DNA of 9,063 nucleotides from Planctomycetota bacterium (GTDB lineage Bacteria > Planctomycetota > PLA2 > JAEUHO01): assembly GCA_026647295.1 (NCBI GenBank), contig JAPKHB010000142.1:1-9063 (forward strand). Direction: 5' to 3'. Shown here piece by piece: positions 1 to 6,469 of the stretch (its first letter is position 1; the number at the start of each line of letters is the position of its first letter). The notes beneath the pieces are model-generated. The model ran no database searches and was not told where the DNA came from. It was given only the letters and a program-made list of their open reading frames with translations. The position numbers and the translations under genes were made by a program.

Positions 1-120
1 GGTTACCGGCTGACGCTGACGATGCCGGAGAGCATGTCGATGGAGCGCCGGGCCGTGCTGAAACTGCTGGGGGCAAACCTGGTGCTGACGCCTCCTGGGG
101 CGGGTCCGGCCGGGGCAGCC
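1..120 (+). pseudogene. cysK: Internal fragment of cysteine synthase (O-acetylserine sulfhydrylase), 3' truncated
   Basis: Frame 1 from the first base encodes GYRLTLTMPESMSMERR, then LKLLGANLVLTP. This closely matches the stretch around residues 95-130 of CysK-type cysteine synthases (family pattern GY-LTLTMPE-MS-ERR--LK-LGA-LVLT). CysK is a PLP enzyme that makes cysteine from O-acetylserine and sulfide. Similarity is strong to about base 93. It is weak to about base 120, where a GAGPAGA segment may be a degraded form of the usual GA-GM-GA. The frame then meets no stop and runs antisense through gyrB. About 190 C-terminal residues, including the later PLP-contact regions, cannot fit in the roughly 20 bases left before the gyrB stop. 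The piece is therefore a truncated remnant or an assembly join; the window edge hides its 5' part. The family call is secure; the cause of truncation is inferred. Confidence 0.8.
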
Positions 121-141
121 TCGGGGGGCGGCCCGCCGGGG

Positions 142-2646
142 TCAGACGTCGAGTTCGACCACCTCGTGGGCGTGGCGCTCGATGAACTCCCGCCGGGGCT
201 CCACGCTCTCCCCCATCAGCAGGCCAAAGAGCCGGTCGGCCTCCGCGGCGTCGCTCAAGCCGACCCGCAACAGCGTGCGGGCGCCGGGATCCATGGTGGT
301 CTCCCAGAGTTCGTCGTCGTTCATCTCGCCGAGCCCCTTGTAGCGGGTCACGTCCACGCCCTTGTGTCCCGCCTTGCGCACGGCGAGCAGCACCTCGGAC
401 AGGGACGCCAGGTCCTGGGCCTCCAGTTCGCCGCGCCCCAGCCGGTAGCGCGGCGGGCTCCCGGGTTCTGCGCTCCAGGTGCGCAGGTCCACCCCGAACT
501 CCTCGAGCCGGCGGGCCAGGGGTTCGAGTTCCGCCTGCTCGTAGATGCGGACCACGACCACGTCGGCCGCCTCGCGCGCGCCGCCGTTCTCGTCGCCCTC
601 CTCGAAGACGCTGACCTCCTCGCCCCCGCGCAGGGCCTCCTCTTGGCGGATGAACTCGGCGATCCCCTCCTCGTCGCGCACGTAGGTACCGCCCGCGGGA
701 TTGCGGTTGGCGTACACCCGGGCCGCGGGGAGCGGCGCCCCGCCGTGCCCCCGCGCGAGGTACTCGCCGAGTGCGATTCCACGCCGCAGCAGCGGCCGCT
801 CCTCCTCGGCGATGCGTCCCAGCAGCGCGATGAGGTTCCGCAGGCGCGCGTCTTCGATCGTGGGCGTGGCGTCGACAAGCGCCTCGCCCTCCGACAGCCC
901 GGCCCCCAGCAACTCCAGGCGCATCGCCTGCGCGCCCATCTCCTGGAGCTGCGCCTGCAAGTCGGAGTCGTTGAAGATGTAGCGGCTCGCCTTGTTGCGC
1001 GTGAGCTTGTACAACGGCGGCTGCGCCACGAAGACCTTCCCGAGGTCGATCAGCGGACGCATGTGCCGGAACAGGAAGGTCAGCAGCAAAGTGCGGATGT
1101 GGCTCCCGTCCACGTCCGCATCGGTCATGATGATGATCTTACCGTAGCGGCACTTCGCGGCGTCGAACTCCTCCGCGCCGATGCCCGTGCCGACGGCGGT
1201 GATGAGCGCTCGGATCTCCTCATGGGCCAGCATCTTGTCGACGCGGGCCTTCTCGACGTTGAGGATCTTGCCCCGCAGCGGAAGGATCGCCTGACGGCTG
1301 CGGTCGCGCCCCATCTTGGCCGACCCGCCGGCGCTGTCGCCCTCGACGAGGAACAGCTCGGTCTCGTCGGCGTTTCGGCTCGAGCAGTCGGCCAGCTTGC
1401 CCGGCAACCCCCCGCCCGACAGGGCGCTCTTGCGCCGGACGAGATCCCGCGCCTTGCGCGCGGCTTCCCGCGCCTGATACGCCTGGTGCACCTTGTCCAG
1501 GATCCCGCGGGCCGCCCGGGGGTTTTCCTCCAGGTAGGTCTTCAGCGCCTCGCCCCAGACCTTCTTGACGACCCCCTCGACCTCGCTGTTGCCCAGCTTG
1601 GTCTTGGTCTGCCCCTCGAATTGGGGCTCGGCCACCTTCACGCTCACGATCGCGGTCAGCCCCTCGCGGAAGTCGTCGCTTGTGGGCTTGTCCTGCGGCT
1701 TGAACAGGTTGTGTTTGCGGGCGTAGTTCGTGAGCGCCGTGGTCAGGGCCGCCTTGAACCCCGTGACGTGCGTACCGTGCTCGATGGTGTTGATGTTGTT
1801 CGCATACGACTGGATGATCTCGCTGAAGCCGTCGTGGAATTGGGCCGCGATCTCGACGACCAGCCCGTCCTCTTCGCGTTCGATGTGCAGCACGCCCTCG
1901 TGGATCGGGGTGCGCCCCTTGTTCAGCCGCTCGACGAACTCGCGGATGCCGCCCTCGAACTGGAAGCTCGTCTCCTTCGGCGGGTCAGCCCGTTCGTCGA
2001 CGAACCGGATCTGGACGCCGCGGTTGAGGAAGGCCAGCTCACGGAACCGGTTGGTGAGCAGGTTCGCGTCGAACGCCAGGTCCCCGAAGACCTGGCGGTC
2101 CGGACGGAAGAACACCTTCGTTCCGGTACGCTCGGTGCGGCCGCGCCGCTCGAGGGGACCGAGCGGGTCGCCCCGCTGGAACGCCTGGAAGTGGATGTGG
2201 CCCTTCTGGTAGACCTCCACCTCCATCCGCTCCGACAGCGCGTTCACCACGCTGGCCCCTACCCCGTGCAGGCCACCGGACACCTTGTAGACGTCCTTCT
2301 TGAACTTTCCGCCCGCGTGCAACTTCGTCATGGCTACGGTGACGCCGGGCAAGCCCTGGCCTTCGTGGATGTCGGTGGGGATTCCACGGCCGTCGTCCAG
2401 AACGATCACGCCGTTGTCGGCCGTAAGACGCACGACGATTGTGGTGCAGAAGCCCGCCATGGCCTCGTCGATGCTGTTGTCCACGATCTCGTACACCAGG
2501 TGATGCATCCCGCGCACGCTCGTGTCGCCGATGTACATGCCCGGCCGACGGCGGACGGCTTCCAGGCCCTCCAGGACCTGGATGTCGTCCGCCCGGTACT
2601 CGCCGGTCGCGCGGGCGGCGGAAGCGCCTTCCTGTTCACTGGTCAT
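142..2646 (-). CDS. gyrB: DNA gyrase subunit B
   Basis: ATPase subunit of DNA gyrase (A2B2), which introduces negative supercoils; 834 aa. GHKL ATPase domain: YEIVDNSIDEA at 52-62 (catalytic Glu53, Mg-binding Asn57), DDGRGIP at 84-90, GGLHGVG at 124-130. The transducer domain follows. TOPRIM: EGDSAGG at 435-441, PLRGKILNVEKAR at 456-468, and the acidic DADVDG with Asp509, Asp511 and Asp513. The C-terminal RYKGLGEMN at 768-776 and WETTMDP are intact. A long insert (about 571-761) separates PPLYKL from RYKGLGEMN, explaining the length over the roughly 640 aa short form; E. coli GyrB has an insert at a comparable place. In the usual E-GGTH motif the first Gly is His290. Start: ATG at 2646 overlaps the dciA stop as ATGA, with GGGAG at 2654-2658, 7 nt upstream. 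An in-frame upstream extension to 2838 is only the dciA shadow. Last gene of the dnaN-dciA-gyrB run. Confidence 0.98.
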   Translation of the reverse strand: MTSEQEGASAARATGEYRADDIQVLEGLEAVRRRPGMYIGDTSVRGMHHLVYEIVDNSIDEAMAGFCTTIVVRLTADNGVIVLDDGRGIPTDIHEGQGLPGVTVAMTKLHAGGKFKKDVYKVSGGLHGVGASVVNALSERMEVEVYQKGHIHFQAFQRGDPLGPLERRGRTERTGTKVFFRPDRQVFGDLAFDANLLTNRFRELAFLNRGVQIRFVDERADPPKETSFQFEGGIREFVERLNKGRTPIHEGVLHIEREEDGLVVEIAAQFHDGFSEIIQSYANNINTIEHGTHVTGFKAALTTALTNYARKHNLFKPQDKPTSDDFREGLTAIVSVKVAEPQFEGQTKTKLGNSEVEGVVKKVWGEALKTYLEENPRAARGILDKVHQAYQAREAARKARDLVRRKSALSGGGLPGKLADCSSRNADETELFLVEGDSAGGSAKMGRDRSRQAILPLRGKILNVEKARVDKMLAHEEIRALITAVGTGIGAEEFDAAKCRYGKIIIMTDADVDGSHIRTLLLTFLFRHMRPLIDLGKVFVAQPPLYKLTRNKASRYIFNDSDLQAQLQEMGAQAMRLELLGAGLSEGEALVDATPTIEDARLRNLIALLGRIAEEERPLLRRGIALGEYLARGHGGAPLPAARVYANRNPAGGTYVRDEEGIAEFIRQEEALRGGEEVSVFEEGDENGGAREAADVVVVRIYEQAELEPLARRLEEFGVDLRTWSAEPGSPPRYRLGRGELEAQDLASLSEVLLAVRKAGHKGVDVTRYKGLGEMNDDELWETTMDPGARTLLRVGLSDAAEADRLFGLLMGESVEPRREFIERHAHEVVELDV

Positions 2647-3002
2647 TCGTCGTCTCCCAGCACCGCATCCGCCACGAACCGGATGCCCACCAGCGGCGAG
2701 TTGGGCAGTGCCGCCTTGAGCACCTGGAGCAACCGGGGACGGTGGAAGTTCTCCAACTCGGACTTGAGCGGCGCGGAGGCCACGCCGATCGTGAGGACCC
2801 CCCCCTCCAGCGAACGCAACCGCGTGCGACCCACCCACGCCGGATCAGCCGCCAGGGCCCATGCCCGGGCGTAGCGCTCCGTCGCGGCGGCACTGGGCAG
2901 CCCGAGCGCCTTGAGCGTCGCGGGCAGCAGGTCGCTCAACGGCCGCGGCCGGCGCGGACCCTTGCGGGGCGGCGGAGGGGACGGAGGCTCGGGACGGGTC
3001 AC
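2643..3002 (-). CDS. dciA: DUF721 / DciA-type helicase loader-like protein
   Basis: Small basic protein, 119 aa. The family (DUF721, DciA) interacts with replicative helicase DnaB and is thought to help load it in bacteria lacking DnaC or DnaI. Residues 1-22 are a proline- and arginine-rich, probably disordered tail. The rest fits the KH-like DUF721 fold: a helix with LLPATLKALGLP, the conserved Trp48 in YARAWALAADP, a strand pair LEGGVLTIGV (65-74), then APLKSELENF and a final helix with VGIRFV. The GTG at 3002 is chosen because AGGAG (minus strand, bases 3010-3014) lies 7 nt upstream. A GTG at 3026, adding eight residues, lacks a visible ribosome site. It lies 75 bp after dnaN and overlaps gyrB by ATGA, suggesting translational coupling. 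Its position between dnaN and gyrB is where recF often lies, and no recF is present. Family call is good; the role in this organism is inferred. Confidence 0.86.
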   Translation of the reverse strand: MTRPEPPSPPPPRKGPRRPRPLSDLLPATLKALGLPSAAATERYARAWALAADPAWVGRTRLRSLEGGVLTIGVASAPLKSELENFHRPRLLQVLKAALPNSPLVGIRFVADAVLGDDE

Positions 3003-3009
3003 GCAAACG

Positions 3010-3014
3010 CTCCT
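3010..3014 (-). promoter_or_regulatory. Ribosome binding site deciding the dciA start
   Basis: The minus strand reads AGGAG seven nucleotides before GTG 3002. The upstream in-frame GTG at 3026 has no comparable purine run, so the shorter protein is favoured. Confidence 0.6.
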
Positions 3015-3077
3015 GCCCCGAGGCACACCGAACCGGATTGCCGGAAGCCCCGAGGAGCGAGGGTCGGGAGGCGGTTC

Positions 3078-4190
3078 CTACTCAAGGGCAATCGGCATGA
3101 CCACGTAGGTGAAGTCCTCGCGGTCGGTCAGCAGCGTCGGGGCCTTGGCGTCGGTGAACGAAAGGTGCAGCGACGCCGCCGGCTCCATCACCTTGAGGGC
3201 TTCCTGGACGAAGACGGGGTTGAATCCGATGCGCACGGACGGGCCTTCGTACTGCACGGGGGCACGGGCCGTGGCCTCGCCGATGTCCAGGGCCCGGCTG
3301 CGGATCGTCAGTTCGCCTTCCTCGATCCCGAACTCCACCGAGAGCGCGTCCCGCGTGGTGAGCAGTGCCGCCTGGCGCAGGGCGCCGGCCAGGTCCGCGA
3401 CGGTCACCGAGAGCTGGTGCAGGGAGCGCTTGGGGATCACGTCCTCGTAGGTCGGAAAGCTGCCGTCGATCAGCCGGGAGATCACCAACGCGTCCCCCAC
3501 CCGGAACATCACCTGGCGCTCCTCCTGCGCCACCGCGACCGTCGCCTTCTCGTAGGCGCTCCCGGCCAGCAGCCGGTCGAGCAGCGCCAACCCCTTGGGC
3601 CCGAGGATCACCCGAAAGTCCCGGGCCGCCGGCTCGGGCAGCCGCGAGACCACGCGCGCCAGCCGGCGGCCGTCCGTTGCGACCATCTCGATCTGGTCGC
3701 CGCGGATGACCAGGAGTACGCCGTGGAGGGCGAAACGACCCGCCTCCTTGGCCGTGGCGAAGACCGTCCGCCGGATCATGTCCCGGAGGAGGGGCGCCGG
3801 CACCTGGGCGGCGGCCGAGGGCGGAAAGCGCGGCAGGGTCACCAGGTCGTCCTGGGACTCCCCGCGGACCCGGAACCGGCTCCGGCCCGTCGCCAGGACC
3901 AGGGCCCCGTCGTCGGCCTCGAACGTGGTCGAGTCCTCGTCCACCTCCCGAGCCACGGCGAGGAGGCGCGCGGCGGGCACCACGACCGTGCCGTCCTCGT
4001 CCGCTTCGGACTCGGCCAGGTGGATGCGCAGGCCCACGTCCAGGTCCGTGGCCTCGAGACTCAAGCCCGTCCGGGCGTCGGCGCGCAGGACCAGACACTC
4101 AAGGACCTGTTTCGGACTCTTGCTCGCGGCGACCGACGCACCGTGGCTGACGCCATCCAGGAACACGTGGGTGGGGACGGTGACCTTCAT
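3078..4190 (-). CDS. dnaN: DNA polymerase III beta subunit (sliding clamp)
   Basis: Ring-shaped processivity clamp that tethers DNA polymerase III and other clamp-binding proteins to DNA; 370 aa, normal family length, expected to form a dimer of three similar domains per subunit. Visible signatures: N-terminal MKVTV, then SPKQVLECLVLRA in domain I; GTVVVPAARLLAVAREV at 67-83; domain II ATDGRRLARVVSRLP at 171-185 (family ATDG-RLA); RQVMFRVGDALVISRLIDGSFPTY around 225-248; GFNPVFVQEAL at 322-331; and the C-terminal TYVVMPIALE, matching the usual YV-MP--L clamp ending. The ATG at 4190 is the only plausible start, with GGAG about 8 nt upstream. It follows dnaA on the same strand across the putative origin, and dciA begins 75 bp beyond its stop. 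No clear promoter could be fixed. The 5' flank has an open in-frame stretch with no start codon. Confidence 0.97.
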   Translation of the reverse strand: MKVTVPTHVFLDGVSHGASVAASKSPKQVLECLVLRADARTGLSLEATDLDVGLRIHLAESEADEDGTVVVPAARLLAVAREVDEDSTTFEADDGALVLATGRSRFRVRGESQDDLVTLPRFPPSAAAQVPAPLLRDMIRRTVFATAKEAGRFALHGVLLVIRGDQIEMVATDGRRLARVVSRLPEPAARDFRVILGPKGLALLDRLLAGSAYEKATVAVAQEERQVMFRVGDALVISRLIDGSFPTYEDVIPKRSLHQLSVTVADLAGALRQAALLTTRDALSVEFGIEEGELTIRSRALDIGEATARAPVQYEGPSVRIGFNPVFVQEALKVMEPAASLHLSFTDAKAPTLLTDREDFTYVVMPIALE

Positions 4191-4346
4191 GCGGGGTACT
4201 CCGGGCCCAGGGCCGGGACGAGGAGGGGTCGGGTGACCAGAGGGCTTCGCTGGGGGCGGGTTGCCGGTTCCGCTCTGGAAGAAGAAGAAAGAGATCTCGT
4301 AGTCGTCGTCGGGGAGCGCGTCGGATTCTGGAACCCGCTTGCGCCA

Positions 4347-4374
4347 CCTTGACCTAAGTCCTGTATTCTCAAGG
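4347..4374. repeat. Short inverted repeat upstream of dnaN
   Basis: CCTTGA (4347-4352) and TCAAGG (4369-4374) are perfect inverted arms around a 16-base A+T-richer centre. The site sits about 160-185 bases before the dnaN start in one of the few low-GC patches. It could be an operator or part of the dnaN promoter, or chance; no good -35/-10 pair was found on either strand. Confidence 0.3.
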
Positions 4375-4473
4375 GGTTACGCTGATCCAGGAAGGTCCGT
4401 GCCAGGGCGGGAAACGGCTCCCGGATTGTACGGAGAGGGGGGGATGAACCGCAGTGATTTCAGCGCTCCGCGC

Positions 4474-4500
4474 GAGCCTTGGAAGCCCCCGGGAAGGCTC
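4474..4500. repeat. 7-bp inverted repeat in the origin region
   Basis: GAGCCTT (4474-4480) and AAGGCTC (4494-4500) pair perfectly around a 13-base centre. Neither strand has a T-run after it, so it is not a typical intrinsic terminator. It may be an origin-associated structure or the end of dnaA read-through transcription. Confidence 0.35.
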
Positions 4501-4551
4501 CTGCCCAACCGCCGCTCCGGGCTCCCCGGCGCGTCAACCGGTCCCCGCCCC

Positions 4552-4560
4552 CCTTCCACA
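4552..4560 (+). promoter_or_regulatory. Weak DnaA-box-like site
   Basis: CCTTCCACA shares the core TCCACA with the DnaA consensus TTATCCACA but differs at the first three positions. It faces the three stronger sites from the opposite strand, 43 bases away from the nearest. Confidence 0.3.
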
Positions 4561-4603
4561 CGAATGCAACGGCGCGGCGAGCTGGAAAATCCCCCGGAGC
4601 GGC

Positions 4604-4612
4604 TGTGGACAA
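4604..4612 (-). promoter_or_regulatory. DnaA box (best match)
   Basis: The minus strand reads TTGTCCACA, one mismatch from the E. coli consensus TTATCCACA and identical to a form common in high-GC Actinobacteria. It is the strongest DnaA site seen and lies next to the A+T-richer patch. Confidence 0.7.
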
Positions 4613-4621
4613 GCGCTGGAG

Positions 4622-4664
4622 ATCTTCCGTAACTCATTGACACGTAACGACTTATGGCGGCATT
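4622..4664. other. Candidate DNA unwinding element with CGTAAC direct repeats
   Basis: This stretch lies between two DnaA boxes and is clearly less GC-rich than its surroundings: 14 of the 33 bases at 4625-4657 are G or C. It contains CGTAAC twice, at 4628-4633 and 4643-4648, a period of 15 bases. A perfect TTGACA hexamer (4637-4642) lies between them but has no convincing -10 partner. Position and composition suit a duplex-opening site; function is inferred. Confidence 0.45.
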
Positions 4665-4669
4665 GGGGT

Positions 4670-4678
4670 TGTGGACGG
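4670..4678 (-). promoter_or_regulatory. DnaA-box-like site
   Basis: The minus strand reads CCGTCCACA, keeping the TCCACA core with changes in the first three positions. It has the same orientation as the 4604 box, 66 bases away, on the other side of the A+T-richer patch. Confidence 0.5.
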
Positions 4679-4683
4679 AGGGC

Positions 4684-4692
4684 TGTGGAGAG
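4684..4692 (-). promoter_or_regulatory. DnaA-box-like site
   Basis: The minus strand reads CTCTCCACA. It shares the TCCACA core and lies 14 bases from the 4670 site in the same orientation. Closely spaced same-facing sites are typical of DnaA filament nucleation. Confidence 0.45.
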
Positions 4693-4764
4693 AGCCGGCC
4701 TCCTCGGCCCCACGGCGGCCCGGGAAGCAGCGGGAAGAGGGAGAGGTTGGGCCCGGCGGGCCGG

Positions 4765-6186
4765 TCAGGAGGGGGCGCCCCCCAACCGGTCCACGAGGCG
4801 GTTCACGATCGCCGCAAAGGCCGGGTCCTCCCGGACCCGGTCCGCCACGCGGCGCACGGCGTACAGGACGGTGGTGTGGTCCCGGCCCCCGAAGTGGGCG
4901 CCGATCTCGTCCAGGGAGAGGTTGGTGAGGGTCCGGGCGACGTACATGACCACTTGGCGTGGTTCGGACACCGACCGGCCCCGGCGCTTGGAGCGCAGGT
5001 CGGAGACCTTGACCTGGTAGTGGCCGCAGACCGTGTCCAGGATCCGCTCCATGGTCACCGCGGGCGCGTTGGTCCGGGCGCTGCCGTTCAGGGCCTCGCG
5101 GGCGAGTTCCAGGCACACGGGCCGCTGGGTGACCGAGGCGCGGGCCCGGATGCTCACCAGGGCCCCCTCCAACTCGCGGATGTTGTTGCGGAAGGTCGTG
5201 GCGATGTATTCCACGACCTCGTTGGGCACCTGGATGCCGTGCAGGGCGGCCTTGTGCTGGACGATGGCCATCCGCGTCTCCATCTCGGGGTGGTCCAGGT
5301 TGGTCACCAGGCCCCAGTGGAAGCGGGAGACCAGGCGCTCCTCGAGCATGGGGATCTCGCCCGGGGCCGCGTCGCTGCTCAAGACGATCTGCCGACCCGT
5401 CTGGTAGAGCCGGTTGAAGGTGTGGAAGAACTCCTCCTGCGTCCGCTCCTTGCCCTTGAGGAAGTGGATGTCGTCGATCACCAGGAGTTCCACGTTGCGG
5501 AAGCGGTCCCGGAAGCCCTCGAGCTGGTTGTGCCGCAGCGCGTGGACGAACTCGTTGGTGAACTCCTCGCAGGACAGGAAGCACACGCGGTCCCGGGGAC
5601 AGCGCTCGAGGAACTCGAGGCAGATGGCGTGGAGCAGGTGGGTCTTGCCCAGCCCGACCGGCCCGTGGATGAACAGCGGGTTGTAGGCCCGGCCCGGCTC
5701 TCGGGCCACCCCGAGCGCGCTGGCGTGGGCGACGCTGTTGGACGGCCCGACGATGAAGTTGGAAAAGGTGTACGTCCGGTTGAGGCGCAAGGGGGCGTCT
5801 TGCGGCCCGGAGCCTGCGAAGGGCGTGGGCACGTGGGCTTCGGGCGGGGACGGGACCTCGGGGGGGTCGCCCTCTCCGCCTTCGTCGGGGCCGAGGTCCG
5901 CCTCGGCGGGCGGCGGCGTCCCCGGCGCGTCCGGGGCGACGACATAGCCCACCCGCGTCGGTGCGCCGGCGACGTCCTCGGCTGCGCGCGTGATGAGGTC
6001 GTGGAAGCTGCTACGCAGCCACTCCTTGTAGAAGAGGTTCGGGACGCGGACGACGAGGTCCGCCCCCTCCCAGCGATCCAGGCCGACGCGACGGAACCAC
6101 GTCGCGAACTGGCGCCGATTCACGCGCGAACGCAGCGCGCTCATGAGCCGCTCGAAGCGGCCCGCGGGATCCGACAGATCGACCAT
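4765..6186 (-). CDS. dnaA: Chromosomal replication initiator protein DnaA
   Basis: AAA+ ATPase that binds DnaA boxes, melts oriC and recruits the helicase; 473 aa, normal length. Domain I is residues 1-80, with FATWFRRVG (27-35) and LFYKEWLRSSF (51-61). Domain II, about 82-134, is a proline- and acid-rich linker. Domain III has Walker A GPVGLGKTH (175-183), Walker B LLVIDDIHF (234-242), LEERLVSRFHWGL (281-293) with the arginine-finger region, and NNIRELEGAL (334-343). Domain IV has the DNA-binding signature GGRDHTTVLYAVR (433-445), matching the family GRDHTTV. All key motifs are intact. The start is ATG 6186; a GGAGAGGA purine run sits about 11 nt upstream, a long but acceptable spacing. An in-frame extension to 7776 is a shadow of the desulfurase gene. 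A sigma70-like promoter lies at 6370-6398. The gene is transcribed towards the putative origin, so it would meet the rightward fork head-on. Confidence 0.99.
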   Translation of the reverse strand: MVDLSDPAGRFERLMSALRSRVNRRQFATWFRRVGLDRWEGADLVVRVPNLFYKEWLRSSFHDLITRAAEDVAGAPTRVGYVVAPDAPGTPPPAEADLGPDEGGEGDPPEVPSPPEAHVPTPFAGSGPQDAPLRLNRTYTFSNFIVGPSNSVAHASALGVAREPGRAYNPLFIHGPVGLGKTHLLHAICLEFLERCPRDRVCFLSCEEFTNEFVHALRHNQLEGFRDRFRNVELLVIDDIHFLKGKERTQEEFFHTFNRLYQTGRQIVLSSDAAPGEIPMLEERLVSRFHWGLVTNLDHPEMETRMAIVQHKAALHGIQVPNEVVEYIATTFRNNIRELEGALVSIRARASVTQRPVCLELAREALNGSARTNAPAVTMERILDTVCGHYQVKVSDLRSKRRGRSVSEPRQVVMYVARTLTNLSLDEIGAHFGGRDHTTVLYAVRRVADRVREDPAFAAIVNRLVDRLGGAPS

Positions 6187-6308
6187 CGACTGCCATGTCC
6201 TCTCCAGGGCGCGGGCGCGCCGCACCCCCTTGCCGTTGCCGTCCCTCCGTGCCGCTCCGCCGCGGGCTTGGCACGCTCGCCCCCTGCGCGCCGGGCGGTT
6301 CCGTGTGC

Positions 6309-6326
6309 CGCGATCCCCGGATCGCG
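6309..6326. repeat. Perfect 8-bp inverted repeat in the dnaA leader
   Basis: CGCGATCC (6309-6316) and GGATCGCG (6319-6326) are perfect arms around a 2-base centre. The site is about 40 bases downstream of the expected dnaA transcript start and 120 bases before the ATG. The tiny centre favours a dimeric protein-binding site over an RNA hairpin, although an RNA hairpin with a larger opened loop is possible. Confidence 0.45.
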
Positions 6327-6369
6327 CTGCCCGCACGATGCGGACCGGACTTCGACGCGCAGGGGCGGA

Positions 6370-6398
6370 AAGGTACGGGTCCCCCTGGCGCGCGTCAA
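6370..6398 (-). promoter_or_regulatory. Sigma70-type promoter of dnaA
   Basis: On the minus strand TTGACG (bases 6398-6393, five of six to TTGACA) is followed by an exact 17-base spacer and TACCTT (bases 6375-6370, three of six to TATAAT). Transcription would start near 6363, giving a leader of roughly 175-180 nt before dnaA. The -35 element sits inside a small inverted repeat, GCGCG-TCAA-CGCGC (6390-6403). Confidence 0.55.
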
Positions 6399-6445
6399 CG
6401 CGCAGAATCTCTCCGGCCCGGGCAGCGGACCGAACAAGGCGTCCG

Positions 6446-6469
6446 GAGGAAAGCCCGGCAATTCGGGCT
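6446..6469 (-). terminator. Weak hairpin at the end of the cysteine desulfurase gene
   Basis: The minus strand reads AGCCCG, six bases, then CGGGCT (arms 6464-6469 and 6452-6457), followed by a short TTCCTCC. The first arm overlaps the TAG stop at 6470-6468. The stem is short and the T-run poor, so termination may be partial and read-through into dnaA is possible. Confidence 0.35.

Larger units (their letters stand above)
4191..4764. other. Putative chromosomal origin (oriC) in the dnaA-dnaN gap
   Basis: This 574-bp gene-free region separates dnaA from dnaN, a common oriC position (for example in Actinobacteria). It holds three DnaA-box-like sites in one orientation at 4604-4692, a weaker opposing site at 4552-4560, and a patch relatively rich in A+T at about 4622-4664 in an otherwise very GC-rich window. 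It also contains inverted repeats at 4347-4374 and 4474-4500. The short open frames here have poor composition and no family resemblance, so I call no gene. Box number is low compared with well-studied origins. Diverged boxes could have been missed by eye. Confidence 0.7.

Noticed and set aside
22..2874. A 950-codon plus-strand open frame antisense to gyrB
   Set aside because: It is the cysK fragment frame running on through gyrB antisense. GC-rich codon use removes stops; the gyrB frame shows full family motifs and this one shows none after about base 120.
4191..4356. In-frame open stretch upstream of dnaN containing DDDYEISFFFFQSG, driven by GAA and GTC triplet runs
   Set aside because: It reads like a protein tail but has no ATG, GTG or TTG start between the TAG upstream and the dnaN ATG, and is best explained by short triplet repeats in noncoding DNA.
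4339..4643. Small open frames on both strands in the dnaA-dnaN gap
   Set aside because: No family resemblance, no convincing ribosome sites, and they overlap the putative origin elements.
4637..4665. Promoter from the perfect TTGACA at 4637
   Set aside because: At 17-18 base spacing the would-be -10 is GCATTG or CATTGG, a poor match, and no gene lies downstream on that strand.
4750..4762. GGCCC-GGC-GGGCC hairpin just after the dnaA stop as a terminator
   Set aside because: Stem of only five pairs with no T-run on the minus strand; such GC palindromes are frequent by chance here.
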